This document shows positions 28,439 to 37,618 of a stretch of 64,000 nt of DNA, in pieces. Origin of the DNA: Streptomyces djakartensis (lineage in GTDB: Bacteria > Actinomycetota > Actinomycetes > Streptomycetales > Streptomycetaceae); NCBI RefSeq assembly GCF_014651075.1, contig NZ_BMWE01000007.1, positions 248,001 to 312,000 of the forward strand, given 5' to 3'. A program made the translations under genes and the position numbers. Under the pieces are notes generated by a model. The model saw only the letters and a program-made list of their open reading frames with translations, made no database searches and was not told the DNA's origin. Within the stretch, counting starts at the first letter, position 1. Each line of letters starts with the position of its first letter.

Positions 28439-28447
28439 GTGTTTCTG

Positions 28448-28521
28448 TCGGGGTGGCGGGATTTGAACCCACGACCTCTTCGTCCCGAACGAAGCGCGCT
28501 GCCAAGCTGCGCTACACCCCG
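28448..28521 (-). tRNA. tRNA-Pro (anticodon CGG)
   Basis: 74 bases. The acceptor stem is CGGGGTG/CACCCCG; the anticodon arm is CTTCG-TTCGGGA-CGAAG with anticodon CGG (reads CCG); the T arm has GGGTTCAAATCCC. CCA is not encoded. TAAAGT upstream on the minus strand may be the -10 box. tRNA genes are frequent integration targets; no duplicate of the 3' end was found by eye within the window. Confidence 0.97.
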
Positions 28522-28553
28522 ATGTCGCTGCTGTCGCGGCGACGACGTTTACT

Positions 28554-29339
28554 TTAGCCCACCGGTGGCTGGAGACGAAATCCGGTTTTCCAGCGGTGAC
28601 GGACGAGGTTCGGGCGGGCGTGGTCCAGGGCCACGAGGAGGACCGCCAGGGCGTAGCAGGCGAGGCCCAGGAGGAGGGCGTTGCCGAGGGTCTTCCGGTA
28701 GCCGTCATGGTCGACGTCCAGGAAGGGGTAGAGGTAGCGGTCGGGGGTGCCCGGGAGGAGCAGTTCGCCTCGGATGAGGGAGAAGGCCAGGTAGGCCAGG
28801 GGGTAGAGGAGCCAGGTGCTGGTCTGGCGCATGCGGAACCGGCCGGGAGTCGTGAGCAGGAGCCAGTCCAGTACGGCCGCGATCGGCGTCGCCGTGTGGA
28901 GCGTGTGGTGGGTCACGGCCCGCAGGCCCGCTGGGGCCGCGGCCTCGCCCGTGAGGGCGAAGGGGCTCCCCTGGTTCGCCAGGAGCAGGTGGTGCACGAG
29001 GGTCACGATGACGACGTAGAACAGGGTGGCGCCCAGTACGGCCGCTGGGAGAGGGCGACCGGCTGTCCAGGCGCGGCGGGCTGAGAGGGCCATGACCAGC
29101 GCGAGAAGGATGTTGGCCTGGATCGCGAAGTAGCCCAGGGCGCGGGACCAGTCACTCAGAAGCAGTTCGAGTGTCACGCCCAGTGCCGCCGCGAGGGCGA
29201 TCAGCAGGCGGAAGGCCGCGGCCGCCGGGCGGCGGACCGGGGGGACGACGGCCGTGGCGGGGACAGGGGAGGGCTTCAGTGCGGGCTTGCCCGGAATCGC
29301 TGGGAGGTCCGGTATGTCCCTGGGTATCGGGGCGGTCAT
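28554..29339 (-). CDS. Pr6Pr-family membrane protein
   Basis: About 261 residues, six hydrophobic segments, typical for the Pr6Pr (FAR-17a/AIG1-like) family of unknown function. Features: SRALGYFAIQANILLALVMAL, then HHTLHTATPIAAVLDWLLL and WLLYPLAYLAFSLIRGEL with YPFLDVDHDGY. ATG at 29339 chosen before TAPIPRDIPD; ATG at 29366 is possible. Lies on the minus strand directly upstream of the tRNA-Pro. Confidence 0.82.
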   Translation of the reverse strand: MTAPIPRDIPDLPAIPGKPALKPSPVPATAVVPPVRRPAAAAFRLLIALAAALGVTLELLLSDWSRALGYFAIQANILLALVMALSARRAWTAGRPLPAAVLGATLFYVVIVTLVHHLLLANQGSPFALTGEAAAPAGLRAVTHHTLHTATPIAAVLDWLLLTTPGRFRMRQTSTWLLYPLAYLAFSLIRGELLLPGTPDRYLYPFLDVDHDGYRKTLGNALLLGLACYALAVLLVALDHARPNLVRHRWKTGFRLQPPVG

Positions 29340-29465
29340 GCCACCCAAGCTGACAGAAGCGGACATACTGGGCTATGTGGGTGGGGCTGTGTGGGTTACT
29401 CCGAGGCGTTCCACCTGCCCCGACCCGCCCAGTGGCCCCCGTCGCCCGGGCGACCGCCGCCCCGA

Positions 29466-30392
29466 TTACTCCCGGCCCACCAACGTCAGCAATGTCGCCT
29501 CCGGCGGGCACGCGAACCGTACCGGTGTGTAGCGGCTCGTCCCGCAGCCCGCCGACACGTGCAGGTACGACGTACGGCCCTCCGCCGTGTGTGTCGACAG
29601 GCCCTTGACGCGGTCCGTGTCCAGGTCGCAGTTGGTGACCAGGGCGCCGTAGAAGGGGATGCACAGCTGGCCGCCGTGGGTGTGACCGGCCAGGATCAGG
29701 GGATACGCGTCGGCCGTGAAGGCGTCCAGGGTGCGCAGGTACGGGGCGTGGACGACGCCCATCGAGAAGTCCGCCGAGTCCGACGGGCCGCCGGCCACCT
29801 GGTCGTAGCGGTCCCGCTTGATGTGCGGGTCGTCCAGGCCGGTCAGCTCCAGCGAGACGCCCTCGATCTTGAGCGTGCCGCGTGTGTTGGTCAGGTTGAG
29901 CCAGCCCGCCGCGTCGAAGGAGTCCCGGATGTCCTCCCACGGGTTGTGCACCGCGCCGACGACCGGCGGGTTGCCGTTCAGGCCGTGACGGCCCTGGACC
30001 TTCTCGAGCAGGTAGCGGGCGGGGTTGCGCAGAGTCGGACCGTAGTAGTCGTTCGAGCCGAAGACGTACGCGCCCGGGAACTCCATCAGCGGGCCGAGCG
30101 CGTCCAGGACCTCCGGGACGCCCTCCGGGTCGGAGAGGTTGTCGCCCGTGTTGATCACGAAGTCGGGGCGCAGGCCGGCCAGCGAGCGGAGCCAGCGCTG
30201 CTTCTTGCGCTGGCCGCTGACCATGTGGATGTCCGAGACCTGGAGCACGCGCAGGGGACGCATCCCCGACGGCAGGACCGGGACGGTCACCCGGCGGAGG
30301 CGGAACGAGCGGGCCTCGAAACCCGCCGAGTACAACAGACCGGCGGCGCCAGCCGCCGCGATTCCCAGGGGAACTCCGTATCGCGCGCGCAT
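29466..30392 (-). CDS. Metallophosphoesterase
   Basis: A 308-residue calcineurin-like phosphoesterase. The five motifs are present: QVSDIHM, NTGDNLSD, GSNDYYGP, a VHNP segment and LAGHTHGGQLCIP. An N-terminal hydrophobic segment (about 6-22) suggests membrane attachment with the enzyme outside, as in YaeI-like UDP-diacylglucosamine or lipid phosphodiesterases. Substrate not known. It is divergent from the YqeY gene. Confidence 0.9.
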   Translation of the reverse strand: MRARYGVPLGIAAAGAAGLLYSAGFEARSFRLRRVTVPVLPSGMRPLRVLQVSDIHMVSGQRKKQRWLRSLAGLRPDFVINTGDNLSDPEGVPEVLDALGPLMEFPGAYVFGSNDYYGPTLRNPARYLLEKVQGRHGLNGNPPVVGAVHNPWEDIRDSFDAAGWLNLTNTRGTLKIEGVSLELTGLDDPHIKRDRYDQVAGGPSDSADFSMGVVHAPYLRTLDAFTADAYPLILAGHTHGGQLCIPFYGALVTNCDLDTDRVKGLSTHTAEGRTSYLHVSAGCGTSRYTPVRFACPPEATLLTLVGRE

Positions 30393-30526
30393 GCGTCCAT
30401 CGTGTCAGACCCCGGGCGCTGCCCGTGCCGGGCGATGCCCGAAACTCCCTGCCCGCACCCGGTACCGGAGCCATCGCCCCGCAAATCACGGGCGCCCTTC
30501 CGCCCGCACCTGCGACAATCGACCCC

Positions 30527-30991
30527 ATGACCACGCTCAAGTCGAAGCTGCAGGATGACCTCAACGCCGCGATCAAGGAGCGCGACGAGCTCCGCTCCTC
30601 GACGCTCCGGCTGACGCTCGCCGCGATCACCAAGGAGGAGGTCGCGGGCAAGGAGAAGCGCGAGCTCTCCGACGACGAGGTGCAGAAGGTGATCACCCGG
30701 GAGGCGAAGAAGCGGCGCGAGGCGGCCGAGGCCTTCGCGCAGGGTGGTCGTGCCGAGCAGGCCGAGCGGGAGAAGGCGGAGGGCGAGGTGCTCGCCGGCT
30801 ACCTGCCCAAGCAGCTGTCGGACGAGGAGCTGCGGCAGATCGTGGCCCAGGCCGTCGAGGAGGCCAGGGCCGCAGGTGCCGAGGGGCCGCGGGCCATGGG
30901 TGCCGTCATGAAGATCGTGAACCCGAAGGTGGCCGGGCAGGCCGAGGGCGGCCGCGTCGCCGCGGTGGTGAAGAAGCTGCTGGCGGGCTGA
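30527..30991 (+). CDS. GatB/YqeY domain protein
   Basis: A 154-residue YqeY-family protein: MTTLKSKLQDDLNAAIK, DELRSSTLRLTLAAI, then GYLPKQLSDEEL and RAMGAVMKIVNPKV are the usual blocks. It is the stand-alone version of the tail domain of GatB, possibly RNA-binding; its exact job is not settled. ATG at 30527; the open frame starts earlier but is not conserved-looking. Followed by a repeat array and a strong terminator. Confidence 0.92.
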   Translation: MTTLKSKLQDDLNAAIKERDELRSSTLRLTLAAITKEEVAGKEKRELSDDEVQKVITREAKKRREAAEAFAQGGRAEQAEREKAEGEVLAGYLPKQLSDEELRQIVAQAVEEARAAGAEGPRAMGAVMKIVNPKVAGQAEGGRVAAVVKKLLAG

Positions 30992-31125
30992 CCCAGTCAG
31001 CCGGACCAGGACCCAGTCGGCCGGACCAGGGCTGACCCAGTCAGCCGGACCAGCGCTGACCCAGTCAGTCCACCAAGGGCTGACCCAGTCAGCCATACAA
31101 GACTGACCCACTCAGTCATACAAGG
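30990..31125. repeat. Six ~24-base tandem repeats with inner palindrome
   Basis: Units of about 24 bases, core GCTGACCCAGTCAGCC followed by GGACCAG or ATACAAG, repeat six times after yqeY. The core CTGAC-CCA-GTCAG is a small palindrome, so RNA from either strand could form a row of weak hairpins. Units decay along the array. Ends at the terminator. Confidence 0.8.
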
Positions 31126-31170
31126 GCGGCCCCCTCCTCTCCCCGGCCGGGAAGAAGAGGGGGCCGCCCT
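31123..31170. terminator. Two-way terminator between YqeY and PBP genes
   Basis: A 14-bp perfect stem (AGGGCGGCCCCCTC and complement) with a 20-base loop. It lies between convergent genes and is followed by GTTCGTT. Confidence 0.88.
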
Positions 31171-31198
31171 GTTCGTTCACACAGTCACACCGCCGGGC

Positions 31199-33481
31199 TC
31201 AGCCGAAGCGCCCGCCGCTCCCGTTCCCGCCCCCGTTGCCCTGCCCCCGGAAGAAGCCTTCCGGGATGGAGAACGATGGCGTCGGGAAGGCCTCGCCGCC
31301 CCCGCCGCCGTTGTTGTTGCCGCCGACCAGGCCGCCGATGAAGCCGTCGTTGTCGTTGTCGTTGTCGCCCTCGTCGCCGCGGTCCTCGTCGTCGCGGTCC
31401 CGGTCGATGCCGTCGGGGATGTGGACGTCGTTGAACTGTTCGACGGGCTTGCCCTCCAGCGCGCCGGACATCATGTCGCGCCAGATCGGGCCGGGGACCT
31501 CACCACCGAAGACCTTGCCGTACGGCCGACCGCCGATGGTGATGCCGGACATCTTCCGCTTGTGCGCCGGGTCGCCGACCCACACCGCGCCGGCCATGTT
31601 CGGCGTGTAGCCCACGAACCAGGCGGCGTAGCGCTCGTCCGTCGTACCGGTCTTGCCCGCGCTGGGACGGCCGCTGAGGCCCGCCTTCGAACCCGTGCCG
31701 TCCTCGACGACGCCCTTCAGCAGCGCGTTGATCGTGTCGGCGGTCTTCTCGGACATGGCGCGCGAGCAGGTCGACTTCGGCACCTCGAGGGACTTCTTCT
31801 GGTCGCCGACGCGCTGGCTGACCGACTCGATGGCGACCGGGGTGCAGTACATGCCGCGCGAGGCGAAGGTAGCGTACGCGTTCGCCATGGTCAGCGGGGA
31901 CATCTCCTGGGTGCCGAGGGCGATGGACGGCGCCTGGTCCATCTTGCGGCCGTCGGCCCGCTCGACGCCCATCTTCTTCGCCATCGTCGTCACCGGGCAG
32001 ATGCCGATGTCGCTGATCATCTGGACGTAGTAGGTGTTGACCGACTTGGCGGTCGCCTCCTTCATGTCGTACGGGCCGACCTCCGAGTCGTTCTCGTTCT
32101 CGAGCTTGGCCGGGTTGGAGCGGTCGTTCACCCACCGCTTGCCGTCACAGGCCGAGACCGGGCTCGGGTAGGCCATCTGATAGGGCGAGGAGTAGACCTT
32201 GTTCGCCGGCATGCCGTCCTCGAGGGCCGCGGCGGCCACGATCGGCTTGAACGTCGAACCGGGCTGGTAGCCCATGCCGCCGCCCATCGAGCCGTTGACG
32301 GAGAGGTTGAGCTGCGTCTCGTTCTTGCCGAAGCCGTACGGACGCGACTGGCCCATGGCGACGATCTTGCCGGTGCCGGGCTGGACGATGGTCGCGGCGG
32401 TCGCCACCTCGTCGCTCTTGTAGACGTGGTTCTTGATGGAGCGCTGTGCCGACCTCTGGGCCTGCGGGTCCATGGTGGTGCGGACGGTGAGGCCGCCCTG
32501 GTTCCAGAGCTTGGCCCGCTCCTCCTTGGTCTTGCCGAAGACCGGGTCGGTCAGGAAGACCTCGCGCACGTAGTCACAGAAGAAGCCCGCGCCCTTGACC
32601 GCCGTGATGCAGCCGTTCTTGGGCTTCTTGACCTTCAGGCCCAGGGGCGCCTTCATCGCCTCGGCCGCCTGCGCCCGGGAGATGTCTCCGACGTCGGCCA
32701 TGCGCTGCAGCACGATGTTGCGGCGCTTGGTGGCCTCAGCCTCGTCGTTGACCGGGTCGTACCGGCTGGGCGACTGGACGATGCCGGCCAGGAGGGCCGC
32801 CTCCTGCACGTTCAGGTCCTTGGCGGACTTGGAGAAGTAGCGCTGGGCCGCGGCCTCGACGCCGTAGGCCTGCTGACCGAAGAACGTGATGTTCAGGTAG
32901 TTCTCGAGGATCTTCTTCTTCCCGAGCTCCTCCTCGACCTGGATCGCGTACTTGAGCTCGCGGATCTTGCGGCCGATGGTCTGCTGGGTGGCCTGCGCGA
33001 CCTTCGTCGGGTCGTCGCCGGCCTCCTCGACGAAGACGTTCTTCACGTACTGCTGCGTCAGGGTCGAGGCGCCCTCGGAGACCCCGCCGGTCTGCGCGTT
33101 CTTGTTGAGGGCGCGCAGGACGCCCTTCAGGTCGACGGCGCCGTGCTGGTAGAAGCGCGAGTCCTCGATCGCGACGATCGCCTTCTGCATGTACGGCGAG
33201 ACGTCCTTGAGGGGGACCACCGTGCGGTCACGCGAGTAGACCGTGGCGATCCGGCCGCCGTCGGCGTCGAGGATCGAGGTGCGCTGGCTCAGCGGCGGGG
33301 TCTTCATGGTGGCCGGGAGCTCGTCGAAGCTCTCGACCGATCCCTTCGCCGCCAGCCCCAGCGCGCCCACCGCGGGCAGCGCGATGCCGGCCAGCACGGC
33401 CCCCGCCAGGACACTGACACCGAGGAACTTGGCGGCCTGCTGCGTGGGTGACAGGCCACCGCCCGAGCGCTTCTTTGGCAT
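31199..33481 (-). CDS. Class A penicillin-binding protein
   Basis: A 760-residue bifunctional peptidoglycan synthase. Membrane anchor at about 19-45. GT51 glycosyltransferase: catalytic E106 in EDSRFYQHGAVD and SEGASTLTQQ. Transpeptidase: Ser409 and Lys412 in GSTFKP, SVN at about 480, KTGT with Lys610. The C-terminal 70 residues are low complexity (acidic DRDRDDEDRGDEGDNDNDND, then Gly/Asn and Gly-rich). Opposite in direction to wblA across a 400-base gap. Confidence 0.96.
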   Translation of the reverse strand: MPKKRSGGGLSPTQQAAKFLGVSVLAGAVLAGIALPAVGALGLAAKGSVESFDELPATMKTPPLSQRTSILDADGGRIATVYSRDRTVVPLKDVSPYMQKAIVAIEDSRFYQHGAVDLKGVLRALNKNAQTGGVSEGASTLTQQYVKNVFVEEAGDDPTKVAQATQQTIGRKIRELKYAIQVEEELGKKKILENYLNITFFGQQAYGVEAAAQRYFSKSAKDLNVQEAALLAGIVQSPSRYDPVNDEAEATKRRNIVLQRMADVGDISRAQAAEAMKAPLGLKVKKPKNGCITAVKGAGFFCDYVREVFLTDPVFGKTKEERAKLWNQGGLTVRTTMDPQAQRSAQRSIKNHVYKSDEVATAATIVQPGTGKIVAMGQSRPYGFGKNETQLNLSVNGSMGGGMGYQPGSTFKPIVAAAALEDGMPANKVYSSPYQMAYPSPVSACDGKRWVNDRSNPAKLENENDSEVGPYDMKEATAKSVNTYYVQMISDIGICPVTTMAKKMGVERADGRKMDQAPSIALGTQEMSPLTMANAYATFASRGMYCTPVAIESVSQRVGDQKKSLEVPKSTCSRAMSEKTADTINALLKGVVEDGTGSKAGLSGRPSAGKTGTTDERYAAWFVGYTPNMAGAVWVGDPAHKRKMSGITIGGRPYGKVFGGEVPGPIWRDMMSGALEGKPVEQFNDVHIPDGIDRDRDDEDRGDEGDNDNDNDGFIGGLVGGNNNGGGGGEAFPTPSFSIPEGFFRGQGNGGGNGSGGRFG

Positions 33482-33605
33482 GAGGGCAGCCTACGTTCTC
33501 ATTCGCCGGACAGGCGTATAGGCATTGGCCTAAGCTGCTCTCAACTGTCACAGCAGTGAGGCCACGTATCAATACGTCCGGCGACCCCGAATCGTTCTGG
33601 GTGTT

Positions 33606-33625
33606 CCCCAACTTTTTTGTTGGGG
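33606..33625. promoter_or_regulatory. Hairpin in the PBP-wblA intergenic region
   Basis: CCCCAAC-TTTTTT-GTTGGGG, a 7-bp inverted repeat with an all-T loop, in the 33482-33889 gap between the divergent PBP and wblA genes. It may be an operator or an attenuator; nothing else recognisable is there. wblA is known in Streptomyces to be under developmental control. Confidence 0.4.
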
Positions 33626-33889
33626 TCGTGTCCGAATCCGCCTTGTGTGTCATACGGCGTCCGTTGTGACGCAACTGAACTGCCCCGGTTTGCCGGGAAG
33701 GTTACGTATGCCGCCAGCTCACTCCCCCGGGTGATCTGCCGCTTACCCATAGTCCGTTCGGGCCATTCAAGATTGGGCCCGCTGGGGGTGTTGCGCTGTG
33801 CCCACCTTCCGTAACGTCCTCAACTGGCAGCGGTGAATATGCCGCTGCCGCCGTGGGGGAGCCTCGATTCGGGAGAGGACGGCGCCGGT

Positions 33890-34228
33890 ATGGGCTGGGT
33901 AACCGACTGGAGTGCGCAGGCGGCCTGCCGCACTACCGATCCGGATGAACTGTTCGTTCAAGGAGCAGCGCAGAACAGGGCCAAGGCGGTGTGCACCGGA
34001 TGCCCGGTGCGCACGGAGTGCCTGGCCGACGCGCTGGACAACCGCGTCGAGTTCGGCGTGTGGGGAGGCATGACGGAGAGGGAGCGCCGCGCACTGCTGC
34101 GCAGGCGGCCCACAGTGACCTCCTGGCGCCGGCTGCTGGAGACCGCGCGCTCGGAGTACGAGCGCGGCACGGGCGTCCTGCCCCTCGACGACGACGCGGT
34201 CTACGAGAGCTACGCGGCGGTGAGCTGA
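33890..34228 (+). CDS. wblA: WhiB-like regulator WblA
   Basis: A 112-residue WhiB-family protein. Four cysteines C13, C35, C38, C44 (CTGCPVRTEC) hold an Fe-S cluster, and GVWGG (56-60) precedes the basic DNA-binding part RERRALLRRR. Sequence is virtually that of Streptomyces WblA, which represses antibiotic production and promotes aerial development. ATG at 33890 chosen (GGAGAGGA upstream); a longer start at 33833 is possible. Confidence 0.95.
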   Translation: MGWVTDWSAQAACRTTDPDELFVQGAAQNRAKAVCTGCPVRTECLADALDNRVEFGVWGGMTERERRALLRRRPTVTSWRRLLETARSEYERGTGVLPLDDDAVYESYAAVS

Positions 34229-34306
34229 GGGCTCCCCTCCGGGAGCCCACGGCTGCGAGGGCCTTGCCGGGCCCTTCGTCATCGCCTCGCCGTGGCCGGA
34301 CTGCCC

Positions 34307-35740
34307 TCAGGCACTCGCCTCGGGCAGGTCGGGTTCTTCGGCGGGGTCGGGAAGCTCGCGCTCGTTGGCCGCGAGCCGGTCGCCGATGTCGCGCAGTCCC
34401 GCGAGGTCGTGCACGTCGCCGGGCAGTGCGGCCACTTCTGTCACGGCCACCTCGGGGTGGAGCGCGGTGAAGCGGTCACGCGTGCGCTGCTCGCGGGAGA
34501 GCAGCTGCATACGTTCGGCGTGCAGCCTCAACAGGCCTGCCGTGAGCTGGTCGATGGACCGCTCGGCGTCCGCTGTGTCCGCTGTGTCCGCCGTGTCCAG
34601 GGTGTCCTCGATGTCGTCAGCGTCCTCGGCGGGGGAGCCACCATCGGAAGCCGGAGCAGAGGCACGAGCTGGCCTTTCTGGTGTGGGAGAGTCTGAACTG
34701 TCGTATACATCGGGGGAGTTACGAAGTCCTTCTTTCCCGCCCTCCTGATCCACAATGCCGGGCTCTTCAAGATTTTCCGCGGCGGCGAGCGCCCGCTCGG
34801 CCGACAGGCCGTCGGCGCCGCTGCCATGGACCCGGTTGAGGACCAGCCCGGCGAGCGGCATGTCCTCCGCGGCCAGGCGTTCCACGAAGTAGGCGGCCTC
34901 GCGCAGCGCGTCCCGCTCCGGGGCCGCGACCACGAGGAACGCCGTCCCGGGCGCCTGGAGCAGCTTGTACGTCGCGTCCGCCCGCGTACGGAACCCGCCG
35001 AAGGTGGTGTCCATCGCGGACACGAACGTCTGGACGTCCTTGAGGAGCTGACCGCCGAGCAGCTTGCCCAGGGTGCCGGTCATCATCGACATCCCGGCGT
35101 TCAGGAACTTCATCCCGGCCCGGCCGCCCAGCTTCGCCGGTGCCGTCAGCAGGCGGATCAGCCGGCCGTCCAGGAACGACCCGAGCCGCTTGGGCGCGTC
35201 CAGGAAGTCCAGCGCCGAGCGTGAGGGCGGGGTGTCGACGACGATCAGGTCCCACTCGTCCCTGGCCCGCAACTGCCCGAGCTTCTCCATCGCCATGTAC
35301 TCCTGCGTGCCCGCGAAGCCCGCCGAGAGCGACTGGTAGAAGGGGTTGCCCAGGATGGCCGCCGCCCGCTCGCCGTCCGCGTGCGCCTCGACGATCTCGT
35401 CGAAGGTGCGCTTCATGTCGAGCATCATCGCGTGCAGCTCGCCGCCCGCGGAGTCGTCGATGCCCTTCACCCGGCGCGGGGTGTTGTCGAGGGAGTCGAT
35501 GCCCATGGACTGGGCGAGCCGGCGGGCCGGGTCGATGGTGAGGACCACGACCTTGCGGCCCCGCTCGGCCGCGCGCAGCCCCAGGGCGGCGGCCGTCGTG
35601 GTCTTGCCGACGCCGCCGGAGCCGCAGCAGACCACGATCCGGGTCTTCGGGTCCGCCAGCAGCGGATCGACGTCGAGCACCCGCGCGGGGGCCAGACGGC
35701 GGGCCGGGTCGTGGGTGTGGGCCGGGTCCGGACGACTCAT
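34307..35740 (-). CDS. ArsA-like ATPase (second of pair)
   Basis: A 477-residue P-loop ATPase of the ArsA/GET3 group. Walker A is GSGGVGKTT (40-48), followed by VVLTIDPARRLAQSMGIDSLDN; VVDTPPSRSALDFLDAP is Walker B. The insertion after about 340 is acidic and repetitive (DTLDTADTADTADA), not seen in most relatives. No ArsB pump nearby. Encoded with a shorter paralogue 70 bases upstream. ATG at 35740 preceded by AGGGGATG. Role unknown. Confidence 0.88.
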   Translation of the reverse strand: MSRPDPAHTHDPARRLAPARVLDVDPLLADPKTRIVVCCGSGGVGKTTTAAALGLRAAERGRKVVVLTIDPARRLAQSMGIDSLDNTPRRVKGIDDSAGGELHAMMLDMKRTFDEIVEAHADGERAAAILGNPFYQSLSAGFAGTQEYMAMEKLGQLRARDEWDLIVVDTPPSRSALDFLDAPKRLGSFLDGRLIRLLTAPAKLGGRAGMKFLNAGMSMMTGTLGKLLGGQLLKDVQTFVSAMDTTFGGFRTRADATYKLLQAPGTAFLVVAAPERDALREAAYFVERLAAEDMPLAGLVLNRVHGSGADGLSAERALAAAENLEEPGIVDQEGGKEGLRNSPDVYDSSDSPTPERPARASAPASDGGSPAEDADDIEDTLDTADTADTADAERSIDQLTAGLLRLHAERMQLLSREQRTRDRFTALHPEVAVTEVAALPGDVHDLAGLRDIGDRLAANERELPDPAEEPDLPEASA

Positions 35741-35810
35741 GACATCCCCTGCTTCCGACTCATGACGGGCCTTGCCTGTGTGCGGTGCCGCGGCCCACGG
35801 CGGGCCGGGC

Positions 35811-36788
35811 TCACGACACGCCCTGCTCGCGCAGCTCACGGGCCAGTTCGTACAGTCCCGCCAGGTCCATGCCCTCGGCGAACAGCGGCAGTTCGTGCAG
35901 CGGCAGGCCCAGTTCGGCGAGGACCGCACGCTGATCGTGCTCCAGCCTGTACCGCTCGGCGTACTCCTCGGCCTGGGTGAGCAGCGGGTCCACCAACCGC
36001 TCCGCGTGCCCGCCGCGCCGCGCCCCGCCGAGCCCGGCCGACGACAGCGACTTCGCAACCGTGGAACGCGGGACCGACCGCAGGAGTTCCAGGTCGGCCG
36101 CGTCCAGCATCTCCGGCCGCACCATGTTCACGATGATCCGCCCCACCGGCAGCCGGGCCGAGCGCAGCTCGGCGATGCCGTCCACGGTCTCCTGGACGGG
36201 CATCTCCTCCAGCAGCGTCACCAGGTGCACGGCCGTCTCCGGCGACTTGAGCACCCGCATCACGGCCTGCGCCTGATTGTGTATCGGGCCGATCTTGGCG
36301 AGACCGGCGACCTCGTCGTTGACGTTCAGGAACCGCGTGATGCGCCCGGTGGGCGGGGCGTCCATGACGACGTAGTCGTAGGTGAACCGCCCGCTGCGTT
36401 CCTTGCGTCGCACCGCCTCGCAGGCCTTGCCGGTGAGGAGTACGTCCCGCAGACCGGGCGCGATGGTGGTGGCGAAGTCGATCGCGCCGAGCTTCTTCAG
36501 GGCCCGTCCGGCGCCTCCCAGCTTGTAGAACATCTGGAGATAGTCCAGAAGGGCCAGTTCGGGGTCGATGGCGAGGGCATACACCTCCCCGCCCCCTGGA
36601 GCGACGGCGATCTTCCGCTCCTCATAAGGCAACGCTTCCGTCTCGAAGAGCTGCGCGATGCCCTGCCGGCCCTCGACCTCGACGAGAAGCGTCCGCTTCC
36701 CCTCCGTGGCGAGGGCCAGCGCTAGGGCGGCGGCCACCGTGGTCTTACCGGTACCGCCCTTGCCGCTGACGACCTGGAGCCTGCTCAC
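35811..36788 (-). CDS. ArsA-like ATPase (first of pair)
   Basis: A 325-residue ATPase with Walker A GKGGTGKTT (9-17), LLVEVEGRQGIAQLFET in the switch I region and YVVMDAPPTGRITRFLNV at Walker B. Shorter than its downstream partner and without the acidic insert. The adjacent pair of unequal ArsA-like ATPases beside wblA is a stable Streptomyces feature as far as I know. May form a heterodimer (inference). No tail-anchored protein or metal pump is evident. Confidence 0.9.
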   Translation of the reverse strand: MSRLQVVSGKGGTGKTTVAAALALALATEGKRTLLVEVEGRQGIAQLFETEALPYEERKIAVAPGGGEVYALAIDPELALLDYLQMFYKLGGAGRALKKLGAIDFATTIAPGLRDVLLTGKACEAVRRKERSGRFTYDYVVMDAPPTGRITRFLNVNDEVAGLAKIGPIHNQAQAVMRVLKSPETAVHLVTLLEEMPVQETVDGIAELRSARLPVGRIIVNMVRPEMLDAADLELLRSVPRSTVAKSLSSAGLGGARRGGHAERLVDPLLTQAEEYAERYRLEHDQRAVLAELGLPLHELPLFAEGMDLAGLYELARELREQGVS

Positions 36789-36916
36789 GTATTCGAGCCT
36801 AACCAGTCCGCGCCCGGGCTACGCGGGAGGCTGTGGACAACCGGGGCCGCGGCCCGCCCGCGGCCGGGCCGTGGTCGGCCGCGAGGCCCCCTGCGGCAGG
36901 GGCTAGAGTCGGCCAC

Positions 36917-37075
36917 ATGACCAAGTGGGAATACGCAACCGTGCCGCTGCTCGTCCACGCCACGAAGCAGATTCTGGACACCTGGGGCGAGGACGGCTGG
37001 GAGCTCGTCCAGGTCGTGCCCGGGCCGAACAACCCCGAGCAGCTCGTGGCCTACCTGAAGCGGGAGAAGCAGTAG
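36917..37075 (+). CDS. DUF4177 small protein
   Basis: A 52-residue DUF4177-type protein: MTKWEYATVPLLVHATKQIL, DTWGEDGWELVQVVPG. Function unknown. Its stop (TAG) shares one base with the GTG of the RidA gene, so the two are coupled. Confidence 0.85.
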   Translation: MTKWEYATVPLLVHATKQILDTWGEDGWELVQVVPGPNNPEQLVAYLKREKQ

Positions 37076-37536
37076 TGGGCGCCGTCGAGGCGAAGCTGGC
37101 CGAGCTCGGCCTGGCCCTGCCCGACGTGGTCCCGCCGCTCGCGGCCTACCAGCCGGCCGTGCAGTCCGGGCCGTACGTCTACACCGCCGGCCAGCTCCCG
37201 ATGGTGGACGGCAAGCTTCCGCTCACCGGCAAGGTCGGTGCGGAGGTCACCCCGGAGGAGGCCAGGGAGCTGGCGCGCACCTGTGCGCTGAACGCCCTGG
37301 CCGCCGTCAAGTCGGTCGCCGGTGACCTGGACCGCGTCGCGCGTGTCGTGAAGGTCGTGGGCTTCGTCGCGTCGGCCCCGGACTTCACGGGCCAGCCCGC
37401 GGTGCTGAACGGCGCGAGCGAGCTGCTCGGGGAGGTCCTCGGCGACAAGGGCGTGCACGCACGCAGCGCGGTGGGCGTCGCGGTGCTGCCGCTGGACGCG
37501 CCGGTGGAGGTCGAGATCCAGGTCGAGCTCGCGTAG
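37075..37536 (+). CDS. RidA-family (YjgF) deaminase
   Basis: A 153-residue RidA-family protein; these remove reactive enamine/imine intermediates. GPYVYTAGQLPMVDGKLPLTG, then KSVAGDLDRVARVVKVVGF and GVHARSAVGVAVLPLDAPVEVEI. GTG at 37075, one base overlap with DUF4177 gene. The usual active-site Arg is replaced by the sequence HARSAVGVA, which still retains an arginine. Confidence 0.88.
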   Translation: MGAVEAKLAELGLALPDVVPPLAAYQPAVQSGPYVYTAGQLPMVDGKLPLTGKVGAEVTPEEARELARTCALNALAAVKSVAGDLDRVARVVKVVGFVASAPDFTGQPAVLNGASELLGEVLGDKGVHARSAVGVAVLPLDAPVEVEIQVELA

Positions 37537-37618
37537 GTCCCTTCCGGCAGTCCCGGCTGCGGAGTCAGCCCACCGGAGCCACTCGAACATCCGCCCGTCA
37601 GCAGATAGCCTCGCGACC

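Noticed and set aside
31421..33451. 676-codon plus-strand ORF antisense to the PBP
   Set aside because: Arg/Leu/Asp/Gly/Val-biased shadow of a clearly real PBP gene.
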